Source: Astropecten irregularis (Eukaryota > Echinodermata > Asteroidea > Paxillosida > Astropectinidae). Taken from it: 64,000 nt of DNA. Shown piece after piece: positions 11,384-24,454 of this stretch. Under the pieces are notes generated by a model. It made no database searches. It was given only the letters and a program-made list of their open reading frames with translations, and was not told the DNA's origin. Positions within the stretch are counted from its first letter, which is position 1. The number at the start of each line of letters is the position of its first letter. A program made the position numbers and the translations under genes. The stretch lies in NCBI GenBank assembly GCA_963971285.1, contig OZ020245.1, positions 22,458,983 through 22,522,982 on the forward strand, given 5' to 3'.

Positions 11384-12105
11384 TATTTTGGTTAATGAGC
11401 AGTTTGAAGCATTTAATTAGACTTCAAAACTGTTTGAAGTATGGTTTCGGATACAAGGAATTAAACCGCTGTAATCTTGTCATCAGCCAAAATAATGCCT
11501 TGTAAAATGCTGAGAGTCAGTCTTTGAGGAAGACCCTGAAAGGATCGAAATGTAGAGGCCCCACTATGGCTCCGAGCAAAAAGTATGTTTCATTAAAACG
11601 ACAAGTTTTGTGCACAAGAAAATTTCTAGGCACAATCCAGAACGTTTCCATCCAATGTCATTATCCAAACACTGCTGTCTGAAAAGTGTAGTCATAGTGG
11701 GTGAAGTCTATAGTGCAGACATTTGTATACATGTGCCTTGTCTGACTAATAGAAAAAGAGTTCGATTAGCATTAAATACTTAAGAGCAGACACCGTGACA
11801 TTCTTGCTAAGCAGCTTTTTAGAATCCACCTAAATCTAAGTCTTTGTTGTATGATTTGCAGTGTTGACTGTCGCTTAGAGTCCTAATCCTCCATTGCTTT
11901 ATCCATCAAAATCTACCACAGTTCATGGAGGGTTCAATTGGATTCAGGACACATGGCTTGTATGACAATTTTTACATTGTCTGTTTAATAACCTAGACAC
12001 CATTTTGTTTCAATAGTAAACAAAACAAACAGAGAAAGCTGGTAGGAACTGATAGAACTTTAGAGGGAGATAACGAACCATGAAACAAACTTAAGTTGAG
12101 AGGTC

Positions 12106-12520
12106 TTAAAGGTTTACTGTAATCAAATTTGGGAAAGGTGTGAAAGTGTTCTAAAACTATTGCTTAATACATAATTAATGACTATATAAATCTATATTTC
12201 TTTGTAAGTGCTTAGTTTTGACCAAAACATTAAAAAATCAGTACATGTATGCCCCGCCCCCCAAAAAGTCCCCCTTGGAACCGATCCACGCAACAATAGC
12301 GAGTGACGTCACATACAGAACTAGTATAGGCTCGCACCATTGTATACTGCGTGGCCTTCTGCATGTGACATAAGCAAGGTTTTTCGTCACAAAAAGTGGG
12401 GTGCTAAATTATGGGTCTAAAATACCTCCCTTTTCTATATACCGTATCTTTTAGCACAAACAATGATAGACAGGTTGAGTATTTAACTTCATATGAGTTT
12501 TGAATACAGTAAACCTTTAA
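12106..12520 (+). repeat. TTAA-flanked element 'AAAGGTTTACTGTAATC', copy 1
   Basis: Ends are TTAAAGGTTTACTGTAATC and GAATACAGTAAACCTTTAA. The interior includes 'GGAACCGATCCACGCAAC', a perfect CRE-like TGACGTCA (12304-12311) and 'AAAAAGTGGGGTGCTAA'. About 415 bp, no coding frame. A second copy lies inverted at 26338-26733. Confidence 0.85.
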
Positions 12521-12870
12521 GGCTACTTATTCAGACCTCTGTAAAATTGCAACGTAAAGCGAAACTAACATCATCATTTTGCCCAAGTTAAAATTTATGT
12601 TGAACTGTTTATGACCTTGTATATCTAGTGTCCACACATGATGCCACATTTGCTTTGCAAATTGGTGAAAAGTACATGAACTGACTTCAAAAGGGAGCAC
12701 AGAGAAATGGTACATTAGCATTAACAAAAAACATGATTGTTTAGCTCTATAGTCCAAATGGTGTAATGACTAAAAGGTTCATATCTGAAGCCATATTTCC
12801 ATGTGAAAAAATTCCTATCAAATACATGTACTGTCATATTTCAGAAAACTTCAAATGAACCGTGACAACT

Positions 12871-13022
12871 GGGGTCGATTTCACCAAACTCTTTGTAACT
12901 CGCTATCAATCGTAGGATATGTTTGATGCATTGAAGCCCTACATGGGATAGGCCCGCTACGATGGGTTATCCTTCGTAACTCGAGTTACGATCGATCGCA
13001 GGGGTTCGTGAAATCGACCCCT
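12871..13022. repeat. Family C-like fold-back element, GTAACTCG type, copy 1
   Basis: Starts GGGGTCGATTTCACCAAACTC and ends GTTCGTGAAATCGACCCC. The interior is palindromic around 'CTTCGTAACTCGAGTTACGAT'. About 150 bp, followed at once by another fold-back element. Confidence 0.88.
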
Positions 13023-13170
13023 GGGGCCGATTTCATAAAACTTACGACGCGTCGCAGAGTTAAGACGCATCCTTTCTTTATGGACTCACCGCATAGATGG
13101 GCTCGTCGCAGCTAGGACGCGTCGCAAATCGAGTTGCGACACGTGGCAGAGCTTTATGAAATCGGCCCCT
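13023..13170. repeat. Family C-like fold-back element, ACGACGCGTCGC type
   Basis: Starts GGGGCCGATTTCATAAAAC and ends TTTATGAAATCGGCCCCTG. The interior has ACGACGCGTCGC and GACGCGTCGC blocks. It abuts the 12871-13022 element without a gap, forming a tandem of two different interiors with the same ends. Confidence 0.88.
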
Positions 13171-13343
13171 GTTGATTTTGTTTGTAGCAAGTATAGCAAC
13201 CTAAATTAAACACAGCACAAACACAAACGAAATTCACCTAGGGGCCTACCGGTATTAAAAACTAGAATTGTCAGAAGGTGATTCAAAGGATTCACTTCTT
13301 GTAGAGGTATGGCAGACATTAATTACAAAGGTATTCATATATT

Positions 13344-13602
13344 ATGTGGATCGGTTTGCAGAAACACCATGTAAGAATTGTTTGTACCTTCGCACTTCTG
13401 TTTTGTTCTCACTTCTCATAAGGTCTCAACGTGTTGACTAGCCTGCTCTAGTCCTCATACAGATTAGAGCAGGCTAGTTAAAACGTTGAGACCTCACGAG
13501 AAGTGCGAACGAAATAGAAGTGCGAAAGTACAAACGATTCTTACATGGTGTTTCCACAAACTGATCCACATAACAATTGTCACCACGCAAAGCCTAAAAT
13601 CT
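13344..13602. repeat. Family E fold-back element, copy 2
   Basis: ATGTGGATCGGTTTGCAGAAAC to TTTCCACAAACTGATCCACAT, with GAGCAGGCTAG at the turn. The right outer strip CAATTGTCACCACGCAAAGC is shared with copies 1 and 3. Confidence 0.88.
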
Positions 13603-14106
13603 TCATTCATTTATTGTTTAGATTGAACAATTTAAGAGTCTTGTATGTGAACTTTCTGTTCTGGATGTTTACAGTGAGGATCGGAATCCTCCTTATGAAC
13701 GTGATAAGGCACTATACAGTGATTTACACGAGGTTTGATTTTGAGATCATCAGGATTGGGAGGGAGTTCGCGGATCGTCGGTCGGGAAGTCCATGTAGGC
13801 CAAAACACATGCTGCAATATATGTTGCTTTCTGTATAGCTGTAGGCACTTGACTTCCATTTTGCTATTTTAGGACAACGATTGGACGTTTAATGCAAGTC
13901 AGCTGCATATTTGATATTTTCTAAGTTTGGCTGTAAACCTACCCATTGAGGACATTGTCAATTATACCCACTGTGTGAGTAATATTCTACAGTTACTCAG
14001 ACAGTTCTGTTAGTTAGAGTCTCCTCGTTTGCTCCACTTTATTGGACTTCCAACATTCAACATGTTCCCCATGGCTTCACTTTATTCCTTGCAACTCCAG
14101 TTTTGT

Positions 14107-14462
14107 TTAAATGTAATATCATACTTTGGTTTTTGTCAAAGAAGTACCGATTCATGGGCACAAAATATCAAGACAGATACAGTAACATGTGAAAATTTCA
14201 GTCCCATACGGTGCCCACTTATTGAGAAAACAGTGAAAAACAGCCACAGTATTTCTTAAGTCTTTTCTCTTTTATTTTTTATCTTTTAAAAGATCAAAAA
14301 GATTTCCGGTCGTTGTTTTACTAATTTCTGGATAAATACACCATTCCATGCAGGAAAATGTTAACGGTATGTTTCTACCACCACCATCTTCATACCCTGT
14401 CAGTTATATGTAAATCTGTGAACATTTCTGTTTTGGTTTCTTATCAAAGTATGATACTACCT
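14107..14462 (+). repeat. Family A TTAA element, copy 3
   Basis: Left end TTTAAATGTAATATCATACTTTGG, right end AAAGTATGATACTACCT followed by AAC, so the right TTAA has decayed. Same interior landmarks as the other copies. Confidence 0.85.
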
Positions 14463-15346
14463 AACTTCAATGAAAATATTAATGGGAGACTTTTGAGAAT
14501 CGCATGCTCACAATTGCGTGTGTGTGCGCTGTTGACATGAAGACCGATTCTCAATTGCCTAATTTAGTATCCTGACAAACTCCATGGGTAATTCCCTGTT
14601 GTTTTTGCTTCAGAACACCAAACCTACCCTATCACATGAGAAGATGAACACTAGCTCCATGTGTCTGAGGCAATGGACACATTTGTCTGATTTATTGTAT
14701 GTGTTGTAAAGGCCAAGATGTTTCTCAGACCTCTTGGGACTATATACCATAATATATGTGCTCTTGCCAGACTATTGAAAAAAAAAAGATTAAATATGTT
14801 TTTGCCATACAAATATGTAACATTAATGTAATGTACAGTAGTTGTGTGGCTTCCCCTCTGCCTCACCAAAAAAACATTATTGCCATCATTTAGCGTCCCT
14901 CAGCAGCCACACTTTATAACCTTTGACCTAGTGCGCATGACCTAGGGTCATCACCGTGGCTGCGTCGTCGATGTCGGGGCCATGACTCATGCACATTCAT
15001 TGGAAATATTCATATATGTGCATGGACCGAAGAATGTTACTGAAAAGAAGATATAGTGGAGACACAGCCAGAAAACATGCCATGTGCATACATACTCCGG
15101 TTGACCTTACGACCTCATGTTCATTTGCATGTCTGGGTCTCTTGTTTACAATACACCATGAACTGTTGGCCCTGTTCAGGAGTGGGGTGTTCATATTCTA
15201 CGCCAACATGCGGTGTTTTTCTTTAGTCTTCTCAAATTTAGATGATCTTTTAACTGCGAATGAATTACTGCCCAGTTTCCACATCTCCTGAGTTTAGCTT
15301 TGTGGTTAACAACATTTATGGGAAATATAAGGAGGTGGAAATGATC

Positions 15347-15588
15347 AGGGGCCAATTTCATAGAGCTGCTTAAGCACAAAATTTGCTTAAGCATGAAAAG
15401 TTTTCCTTGATCAAACATAATGGCCAACCAAATGTTCATGTGATGTTTACTGCTTTTGACTCAGCCAATTGTTTGCTGAGCATAACATTCACAAGGAGTT
15501 TTGGCTGGCATCCTGAGTTTAATTACCAAGGTTTTTGGTGCTTAGGCAGATTTTGGTGCTTAAGCAGCTCTATGAAATTGGTTCCAGA
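15347..15588. repeat. Family C fold-back element, GCTTAAGCA type, copy 1
   Basis: Starts GGGGCCAATTTCATAGAGCTG and ends AGCTCTATGAAATTGGTTCC. Interior: 'GCATGAAAAGTTTTCCTTGA', 'TTTGCTGAGCATAACATTCA'. Related copy at 62351-62615. Confidence 0.88.
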
Positions 15589-16104
15589 GTGTTGCATAGG
15601 GGAGTGGGGGGACTAAACACCAATTTTTGTTTTGCTCAGTTGAAGATGGCTTGTTAAATAAAATATTTCCCGAGTTTGTTTGTTTTGGAGCTGATTTTTA
15701 TTTTAGAGGGGGAGGGGCGATAAATATTTACACTTGACCCTAAATTATAAGGGCCAAGGACTACATATGTATGTTTTGTGAAGGGATGTTTGAAAGTGGC
15801 ATGTTGTGAAAAAAAAGAAAATTACTTTTACGAGGGTTGATGGTCCCTTGGAAGTTGGAACCAACCAAAAAGGTCCACTCTGCAAGCCTTGCTTGTTTCC
15901 GTCAGACAAATTGTCAGCCGGGAACAGAGGCGGCTTCCACGATGAACGTGGACAAAATTCAGTTCATTATAGGAACAGCCGAAATAATGTTTCAAATGTC
16001 ACTCAAACATTTTTACATTTAGTAAGTACAGGTTCCCATAGTTGGTTTTTCTAACTTTGGTTTGATGTATTTTTGTATCATGACTTATCTGTCTTCTTGG
16101 TCAA

Positions 16105-16224
16105 GGGCCTGTTTGTTTAACGCACAAGATCACAGATCTTGCTGATTCTGATCCCATTTTAGCGTACCCTGCATAGGACGTGGATCTGTAAATCTGGGAT
16201 CCCGTGTGTTAAACAAACAGGCCC
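16105..16224. repeat. 120-bp fold-back element 'GGGCCTGTTTGTTTAA', copy 1
   Basis: GGGCCTGTTTGTTTAACGCA to TGTGTTAAACAAACAGGCCC; interior CTGATCCCATTTTAGCGTACC. Very short, a classic MITE shape. Confidence 0.9.
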
Positions 16225-16459
16225 TTTGTCTGACGTATACCTAAAACATTGGTTCACATCATGTCGGCCATGATGACATGATCATCCCATATATTAAACA
16301 CCATTGTCATGTCTGCACGCTATAACACCCTGAATGTTCTCTGTATATAGCAGTGGCTTCCACTCATACTGTCTAATTTCTGAACTCGATGTAGAGATTG
16401 CCAAGTAGGACATTTTGGGGGTTTTATGCGGCATGAGAGAGAAAACTGGAATAAATAAA

Positions 16460-16640
16460 GCAGCGAAAAGGATTTGCAAGACCTCCCCCAAAAAATTATT
16501 GAGTTTGAGACAGAAAATGGACTCAACAGTTCGTAAACAATGCAAACAGTCACCATGGGAAACCTTGGTTCATCATATGCTGGGTTTTTCAAGGAAATCA
16601 AGATTTAATGTCCGAAAAAAGATTGTTCGTCCGAACCATT
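16460..16640 (+). repeat. Interspersed repeat shared with 29110-29285, copy 1
   Basis: GGATTTGCAAGACCTCCCCC, AGTTTGAGACAGAAAATGGAC, ACAGTTCGTAAACAATGCAAAC, TTCAAGGAAATCAAGATTTAATG. The same blocks appear in reverse order and strand at 29110-29285. Confidence 0.75.
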
Positions 16641-17760
16641 TAGTAGCATTTTGAAAGCGTGGTGTAACCATGAACGATTCAGAGAGGGGCAAGATTATTT
16701 CGGCCGAATTTCTGCTATCCAGATGACCGATGAAAAAAGCGTAAAAAGGTATATGAAACCACATCTGTAAGGAAGTTTAAGACCTTCACTTCTGTTAAAG
16801 TACCAAATTCAGCCAAAACGCACATCTTTGCAAATCCTATATCATGCTCCCTTTAATGTTATGTGAGCATCAAGTTCAGACCAAGGTTAGAAGCTCAGCT
16901 TCCGCCATCATTGAACATTGTGGCATAAGAAGTGCAGGCACGGGCGCAAGGGTAAATGTCTCCCTCTCACATTAGGAAATGATCGAGGAATTACACCGTG
17001 AACTGTTGGCCACAGGAATCAATGCATACATACTGTGAGTTGCAGTACTTATAGGAACATGGAAGTAAAAGTTCAATGGAAACACAGTGCTGGATCATGT
17101 TTTTCCGTTCGCTCTTTTGGCGATAAAGGGCACGGGGACAGGCTGGCAGGATTGGGGGGGGGGGGGGGATTGGTTTTATTATCAGGACAGGACGAGGCAC
17201 TGCAAAGCACATGCAGGGCAGAGCAAGAGCAGTGCATAATTGCAGGACATTAATTGCATTGTCTGGGCCCGTTATCATCCGTGAGTGACAATGGGTTGTT
17301 TTGCTGTCATTTTTATAACGGTGCTCCCTCATACAACGTGATTTACCTGACAATAACATCATCTTAAATCTCCAGACATGAGGGTGCGACTGCTTTTATA
17401 TTTTTAAGTAATGGACCAATATCAAGCTTATATCATACAGATCAAATTGATTTTAGCTTAGGACAACCTGGTGGCTCAGTGAAAGACCTACAGTCAACTT
17501 GCACAGAGATTTTACATTGAACAAGTTCTAAAAACCAACAGCACCTAAGCCAAACTCCAAAACCCAAACTACAGTAATAGTACTCAGTGCCTGTATGGGA
17601 CTTCTTTTCCCCAGGATGAGCCATGGAAAGTCTTTTGAATCCCGAGAGTTCATAGGTCATTGTTTGCATAGCAGTTTCAGCTAGATAGCATATCCTAAAT
17701 TCTCCAGGTAGGGGTTTTCATCTTCACATGTTGACTTGGTCTGGAATAGCCTTCTTGCAA

Positions 17761-17942
17761 TAGGGCTCCATGCTTGTGATGTCACATTCATATGTTCAGA
17801 TAAACAAGTCGCACGTTGCCCAATTAACTTACACGTAAAAGATGTGAAATTTGTCCAAACATCAAGGTAACTATAGCTGTCGATAACAAAGGGCGTATTC
17901 TATAAATAGCTCACGCGTGGAGTCTATTTGCTGAAAATTACA
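17761..17942 (+). repeat. Family G fold-back-like element, copy 1
   Basis: Starts AGGGCTCCATGCTTGTGATG and ends ATAGCTCACGCGTGGAGTC; interior AAGTCGCACGTTGCCCAATT and ACTATAGCTGTCGATAAC. Contains TACGTG on the minus strand (17832-17837). Confidence 0.85.
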
Positions 17943-19010
17943 GGGACTCGGTAACTTGAAAATAAATAGGAAAGTCACCAAGTATTTTTAGACTGTATAG
18001 CTGTGATAAGGCAATTGAAGTATCGTTGTCTCGTTAAAGTATCGTCAAAATTCCACAGAATCGTCTCAGATGTCAAAAGACGAAGAACAATTTAAGCACC
18101 CAAGTGTCATATTCCATTGAAAAGCTTTTACAATATGCCACATTATTTCCAGGTGCTTATTTTGATATGCATCTATGTCCCTTTTACTGATTTGTAATAA
18201 AAAAAAAATCATTATTACCTAGAACATGAAGCATGAATTTCACCAAAGTGCATCAAGACCACGGTCTTAATTTGTGTAACCTTTTTCTTTTCTGATGGAA
18301 CCCCAAAACACTTCGGATAACTCATTTCCGTCCATGAAAAAAAAAATCAATCCTCATTTGATCATAGAATGTATTTTCACTTTGTATTATTTTCAATTTT
18401 TATGTGTTATTCTTTTTCTTTTGAAATTTCTTCATATTGAGAAAAAAAACCTTAATCTCCTTAAATTGAGAAAGGAGTCTAGATATGTGTGTTTATTCAT
18501 AGCAGGCGGCTTAAAAGTAACTTTGCCCCAGGGTGCAGTTGAAGTTGAAAGAGGGTTGCGGTTGACCGATTAACAGGCAAGTTCATTTAGGTCAAACCAG
18601 ACGTCTATTTATAAGGGTTATCCTCGGGGCTATTTATAAAGGGTTGCCCCTGGAGCTGGTCCCAGTAACCTGGTTGTAGCCCGGCCCACACACGCCCACT
18701 GCCACCATCACCGCCACCGCACCACCGCAGGACTCTTCCAGCTTATTTGGCCTGTCACCCCAAGCAAGCTCTCTCCCTGTTCTATACACGATTCTTGGCA
18801 TTATGTGTTCTTATCTGAGAGCACACTTGGCGAGGACAAGTCGAGGTGTTGAGAGTTTGAGAAAGGGTTTCTCTTTTGTGGGTGCCATTGGTTCTTAGTG
18901 ATACTTTGATGCACAAAATACATCCAGACCCCTTTGGGCAAATGTTGCAATATTCAGCGGGCCTGTTAGATATTACTTACTCCATTTGTCCACCATGGTT
19001 AGTGTTGGTA

Positions 19011-19320
19011 ACCAGGCGCGGTTCTAGAGCCAATATTTTTGGGGGCTAGAAGAGCCATTATTTTTTGGGGGGCTAAAGAAGACCCAATATTTTGGGGGCT
19101 AGACCCTTCTTCTGACACTCGCTTCTGCTATGTCTTATTAGGAATAGAAAAACTTGCATCTATAGCCTACACAACACATTTTTATGTAATTGACGCTTTA
19201 TAACTGAAAAGATCCAGTATTTTCCAGAATTTTCTTTTCAATATTGCATTTTGGGGGCTAGACAAATGTTTGAGGGGCTCAAGCCCCACCAAGCCCCCCC
19301 CCCCCAGAACAGTGCATGTT
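19011..19320. repeat. Element 'AGGCGCGGTTCTAGAGCC', copy 1
   Basis: Starts CAGGCGCGGTTCTAGAGCCA, then repeats 'TTTTTGGGGGGCTA' blocks; middle ACACTCGCTTCTGCTATGTC. The right end dissolves into a poly-C run. Relatives at 25560-25808 and 31796-32095. Confidence 0.78.
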
Positions 19321-21739
19321 AGTAACCCTAACAGCACCTATGATCACAGACCATCACTAGCCAAACTTGTTTCTTTCCACCTCTCATTTCCAAATTTGCA
19401 ACAACAAAAAACAGGCTCAGCTCATTTCCACTCAATATTCTTTGTCTGATTTCATTTTGCAATGCATTTTTTTCCTTCAGTGAATAAATTTTTGATTTCC
19501 AATTGGTCAGCCTGAAAGAAAAAACAAATCACAAATTGTTCCCAAGGGTTACGGACCCCGCACCACAACAGGTTTATGCTCTCTGCTTGCTCTGAAGTCT
19601 GAACCATGGACATTTCTGGCTAACAAATAAATCTCTTTGGCAGCAACTCTGAACTCCCAGTTAGAAATCCTACTTTCTCCTGTCAATAATGTTTAGACCA
19701 TCTCATGAAACAAATATATTTCTTTTTTGAAAGTTTCCGTTTCTATTTTACATGAAATGAACGTTGTGAAAATTGCTTGTAAAACAAAAATGAAAGATCA
19801 AAGCAAAACAAAATAAAACAGCCAGCCTCTAACAGTTTTATTCAATTGCAAAGATTGGATAAATACATCTTGGGATGCTTGGCAGCATCTGGGAGTGATT
19901 CTCAGCTGTTTTATGCATTTCTGCATGATGAATCGGGGGAGCATTATAGGTCTATAGGCACTGCCACTGATTTTTATGAAGTCGTTATTTGATTAGGGCA
20001 GATATTGCCTGTCTATGGGTGATATATGTGCTCTTGTGCTTCCTCAAACCCAACCCCCCTCCCCCTTAACCCCTACCATGTGTACCGGACAAAATATATG
20101 ATGGGCGATTTTACAGAGACCAGTGTGTAGCAGGAAGGGGCGGGACTGGGCGTGGAAGGAGGATGAGAAACTGTGCTTGATTTTAGATCGTAAAAAAAAA
20201 TGAACGAAAAGAAAAACTGTTGTTGTGCAATACTTGTGTCAGTCATTTGTCATCTTTTGACAGCCCGGCTGCGGCTAAGTCTGGTGGGCTTAGCGACAGC
20301 AGTCTTTTCTTCCTTCGTGGGTGAACCTCGGCATCTTAAGTGCAAACTTTCAAAGTAGTTGATGAATTGACGTATTGGTGTTGTGCAGGAGCAGTCAATT
20401 GCTCTATAGAGTCATCAATGTTTTTAACTAAGACGATTTCCCCAAGATTGACTGAAAAGTACAAGTTTAACAGGAACTGAATGTTAATATTCATTCAAAT
20501 TCTGGCTGAAAACTCCTCAAACTAGAGAAATGACTTTCCTTTTTACATAAAATGCTTGGAGTTAATAGGAGGGCCTGACGTTTCGATCCTGGCATGATCT
20601 TTCTCAAAGGCTAAATGACAAGAACTTGCAAGTAAAGATACACATACATGGATGAGAGGATCAGAACAAAAAGTGGCAGTGTCTAGGTGAAAAGGGGAAG
20701 AATGCAATATTGTTTGTTTCTGACTTATGTGAAGAGTAATGAATATTGCATTTCACCGAATGAATTTGTTTTTTAATAATCTAATATTGGTTCTCAAATG
20801 TAAATGTTAAATAAAAGACCAATATTTACATTTTTGCTAGACCAATCATTTTCATTTGGAACAATCCTCTGCACTCATGCTTGTGCATTTCCATGAAAAG
20901 CCAGCATGGGTGACATTTAAAGTATGCAACCAGAAAAAAATAAAAATTATAAAAAAATTTCTAATCAAAAAGAGTGAACAGTTCTTTTACATAGCTGTTC
21001 GGCAAGAAATGGCGAACACTGGCAAAACTGAACAAAACAGGCACACAAATGTAGAAAGAGGGTTGGCAAAAAAAAAAGAGCAAAAGTGGACCGATCCCAA
21101 AGGCAAAGGAACAACGTGAATGACACACAATTTCCGGCTATCAGAGCAAGTCCGTCAGACTGGCGCGGATCTAATGCTGGGGTAATCTAGACTTCCATAC
21201 TGAAATACTCTGATCAGGCCCAGCTTGCTCCGCCGATCAGGGCAAACTACAATTGCGATCACTCGGCATCAATTGTCAGGTCTCGTATGCTAGTCCCTGT
21301 TAATCACTGATTTGTGACAGAATTTTTTTTCTTCTTTTTTTTTTTTGGAGATGGGGGGGGGGAGGGGGGCTGATGAAATACGAAATGAATCTTGAAATTT
21401 TAGATTGATACTGATCCCCTGGTAATGCCGGGATAAAACTTTAAAAGTCTACCCCTTAATGCTCTAGTTTGTCATTAGCTAGGTTTCCTATACAAGATGC
21501 ATCTGATTAACCTAAAAATAGAGAAAGCTATATACGTTCTTTTTGCAAGAGATCGGTCAGAGCTTATGATTAACAATCTGAGGATTTATTTGGTCTTTGT
21601 CGGTGTGCGGCGTAGGATTTGTTTTTTAATTAAGCAGAATTTAAACAATAATTAGTTCCCAGGCAGGCTAATTGAGTATGCACACTCAGACATTATACAT
21701 GTGTAATTTTGTACATATGCAATTTCGAGCATTGAAAGA

Positions 21740-21912
21740 CTATTGGGGATACCACCAACATAGGGCTGGATAGCTCAGTTGGTAAGAGCACCAGTACAGT
21801 ACTTCGGAGGTCGCTGGTGCAAATCCCGCTCCTGTAAATATTTTTTTGTTCACTTTCCAATGACTTTAAATTAATCCAGTCAGTTTCCCTTGTGGTTATT
21901 CAATGATTATAT
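21740..21912 (+). repeat. tRNA-derived SINE
   Basis: GGGCTGGATAGCTCAGTTGG, GGTGCAAATCC, tail CAGTCAGTTTCCCTTGTGGT. One extra base in the D-loop region (GGTAAGAGC). Confidence 0.86.
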
Positions 21913-22446
21913 TTTTGGGGGTTTTCGGGTTTTTGCTTTTTTCTAAGTATTCAGATGTCCAATTGAGCTCAAAATTTCATTTATTATGTATTACATTTCC
22001 ATTTATGATACCTTTAAGGCATGTTAGGATAGCGCCTTGAGTAGTGGTACTAAATTTGCACTGGGCCCAATCGGTAGGTAAGGAAAGTTACATAGCCGGA
22101 AACTCCCATACAGACAGCATTTAGGTAATGTTTGTCATAAGACTTTCATGCGGGGCACCAATGATCGATTGCAACATTGTGACTGATCTTTGCACCCGCT
22201 TCAAAGACCCAGATCCAATTGTCGGATTAAAGAGATCAGCTGTACTGTGTAGGGCTCCCTCTGGAGTTTCTGCAGAAGCAGTTACAACCGAGTTATTCCG
22301 AGATGGAAGACTTTATATGAGCAACATTTGATCAATTGCATGATACTGTAGGATGAAATTGTTATAAAATTAGGCCTATAGGCTGCTTTGGGGCACTTGT
22401 CTATGGCCTCTAGTGAACCCTTGATGCCCCTATTAGGTCAACCAGT

Positions 22447-22683
22447 GGCCTTTCTCTAGGCTCAGGCTCCGGCTCCGGCTTCGGCTTCGTCTCTGCTTTC
22501 ATACGCTGAAAATGTAGGTTGTGGTTTTCCATTGAAGCTGAAGCTCTGTTGTCCTTTTCAAACCAGAGAATACCAACTTCCTAACTGCAGCCAATAGCCT
22601 CTATTTTGTTACCTGTGATTTTGAAATGGATTCTCGAAATGGAGCCGGAGCCTGAGCCGGAGCCGAGCTTTGAGAAAGGCCCC
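22447..22683. repeat. GC-rich fold-back element 'GGAGCCGGAGCC', copy 1
   Basis: Left GGCCTTTCTCTAGGCTCAGG CTCCGG..., right GGAGCCGAGCTTTGAGAAAGG. Middle landmarks 'CATTGAAGCTGAAGCTCTGT' and 'AGCCTCTATTTTG'. About 235 bp. Confidence 0.87.
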
Positions 22684-23315
22684 TGCCTGTAGATACAATA
22701 CTCACGGCATTGTCATGTCTATTAGCTTTAGGGATTGATCAACTTCTACCAGACTGTGATGGGTTATGCCAGACCTGTCCAGACCTCTCAATTGTTTAGC
22801 CCTCTGATGCTTTTGCAGCACCAGTATCATGCTTGTTTAGGTGGTCAAGTCTGAGAGGATGGAACACACGAGTAAACACACATTGTGATATGATACCCTC
22901 TGTCAGAATGGGTTTGGTGTCCTCATCTAAGGGCATGTTCCTCCTTGAGACAGGACCTTGCATCTACCCAGGACAGTGTCTCAGCACCCCCTGTGTTATT
23001 TTTCCTTGTTGAGTGGCCCAGTGGACATTTCAGTATCTCCCATGATCCTTTCACCCAGATAATTTGCAGATCGTGCCATCTTGGATAACCTGATCAGATT
23101 GTCACCTCACCTGACCCCATCCCACTCCACCACACCCCAAGCCTTAAAAATAACGGAGGCCACGGAGGCCATAGCCTTAATCGTTGCCCTGGTTCTTGGA
23201 CTTGGTGCCCCCTTCAAATATTTCCATAGACATTATGATTTTCCAATGTAAGTGCCCTTTGCAATGGAAACGTGGCCTTGCCCCTTTCAGAACCAAATTC
23301 AAGGCCTGACACCCA

Positions 23316-23462
23316 AACCCACCACACCCTACACCACCCCACCACACCCCGACCCACCACACCCCACCCCACCCCACCACACCTTACCCCACCCCACCCC
23401 ACCCCACCACAACCCACTTCAACCAACCCCACCCCATCACAACCTATCCCACCACACCCCTT
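23316..23462. repeat. C-rich simple repeat (CCCCA/CCACA)n
   Basis: About 145 bp of CCCCACCACACCCC variants with hardly any G. The G-rich complement has many runs of four G and could form G-quadruplexes. The Pro/Thr- and Gly-rich frames here are artefacts. Confidence 0.93.
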
Positions 23463-24095
23463 TGGGTTTTTTAAATTATAAAACAAAAAGTAAAAGTTCT
23501 TGCCCACTTAAATGCTGATGGTAACCAGGTTCAAGACCAAATGATGTTTAGCAAATCCAATAATTGATTTTTCAACCTTTTCATTATTTCATCCAAAAAT
23601 GTATGAAATCAGGACATTAGATAACAATCCTGATTATCACGATCCCTCTTGTATAATCTATGTAAATACAAATATTCTTTAAAAAATACATAATCCAGTT
23701 GGAAAAGACAGAAATTTAATTGATCTCTGCTTGCAAAATAATAAGATGCAAAAAAATGGATGTATGCAGGATTTGTATGCATTTATCATAATACATGTAT
23801 TTATGAGAGTTTTTTAAACTGGTTATATGTCAGTGAAATTATACTTTTGATTTGATGTTGAATATATTGTCAGTCTTGCATAGAATAAAGTGCACTAGAT
23901 GCGTATCAACCGAATTTCAAATACACAGCTTTATCAACCAGCATATCCTAATGTATCACTGGGGCAATATCTATTGTCTCACAAAACATAGTAATTCATG
24001 GGTTTTTAGGGGTAACATTTTGTGAAATTCATCATTTTTTTGTCATTTTGTGAGTGTGATGTTTCTTGTAATGATTACCATGCGAATAGTTTGTC

Positions 24096-24454
24096 TTAAA
24101 GGTACAGTACAGGATTGGTAACATACCCAAACAGAAATGTTCACAGATTTACGTATACCTTTCAGGGTATGAAGATGGTGGCGGTAGAAACATACCATTA
24201 AAATATTTCTGCCTGAAATAGTGTACTTACCCAGAAATTAGTCAAATAATGGCCGAAAACAGTTTTGATCTCGGGGTAAGATCAAAACCGTTCTTAATGT
24301 TTTATAAGAAAATTTGTGTTGCTTTTTCACTATTTTTTAGTGACTCAGATGCCCGATTGAGCTCAAATGTTCACATTATTTTATGTACATGTTTGGTCAG
24401 ACAAAGTGTGAGTGCTGTTCTGTGATCTTTACCAATCCTGTATTATACCTTTAT
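24096..24454 (+). repeat. Family B TTAA element (chimaera with family A)
   Basis: Begins TTAAAGGTACAGTACAGGATTGG and ends CCAATCCTGTATTATACCTTTA, so its termini differ from family A. The left half nevertheless carries the family A interior (GTTCACAGATTTACG, AGATGGTGGCGGTAGAAAC, CCAGAAATTAGT). The right half is distinct (GACTCAGATGCCCGATTGAG, GGTCAGACAAAGTGTGAGTG). Non-coding. Confidence 0.85.

Larger units (their letters stand above)
16640..21739. other. No gene seen; mostly unique DNA
   Basis: Apart from the elements listed separately (17761-17942, 19011-19320, and a repeat fragment near 20558-20625), I see only AT-rich unique sequence, a poly-G run near 17155 and a CACC-rich patch at 18690-18730. 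Confidence 0.55.

Noticed and set aside
23252-23518. Proline/threonine-rich and glycine-rich proteins on either strand
   Set aside because: Translations of the CCCCA simple repeat.
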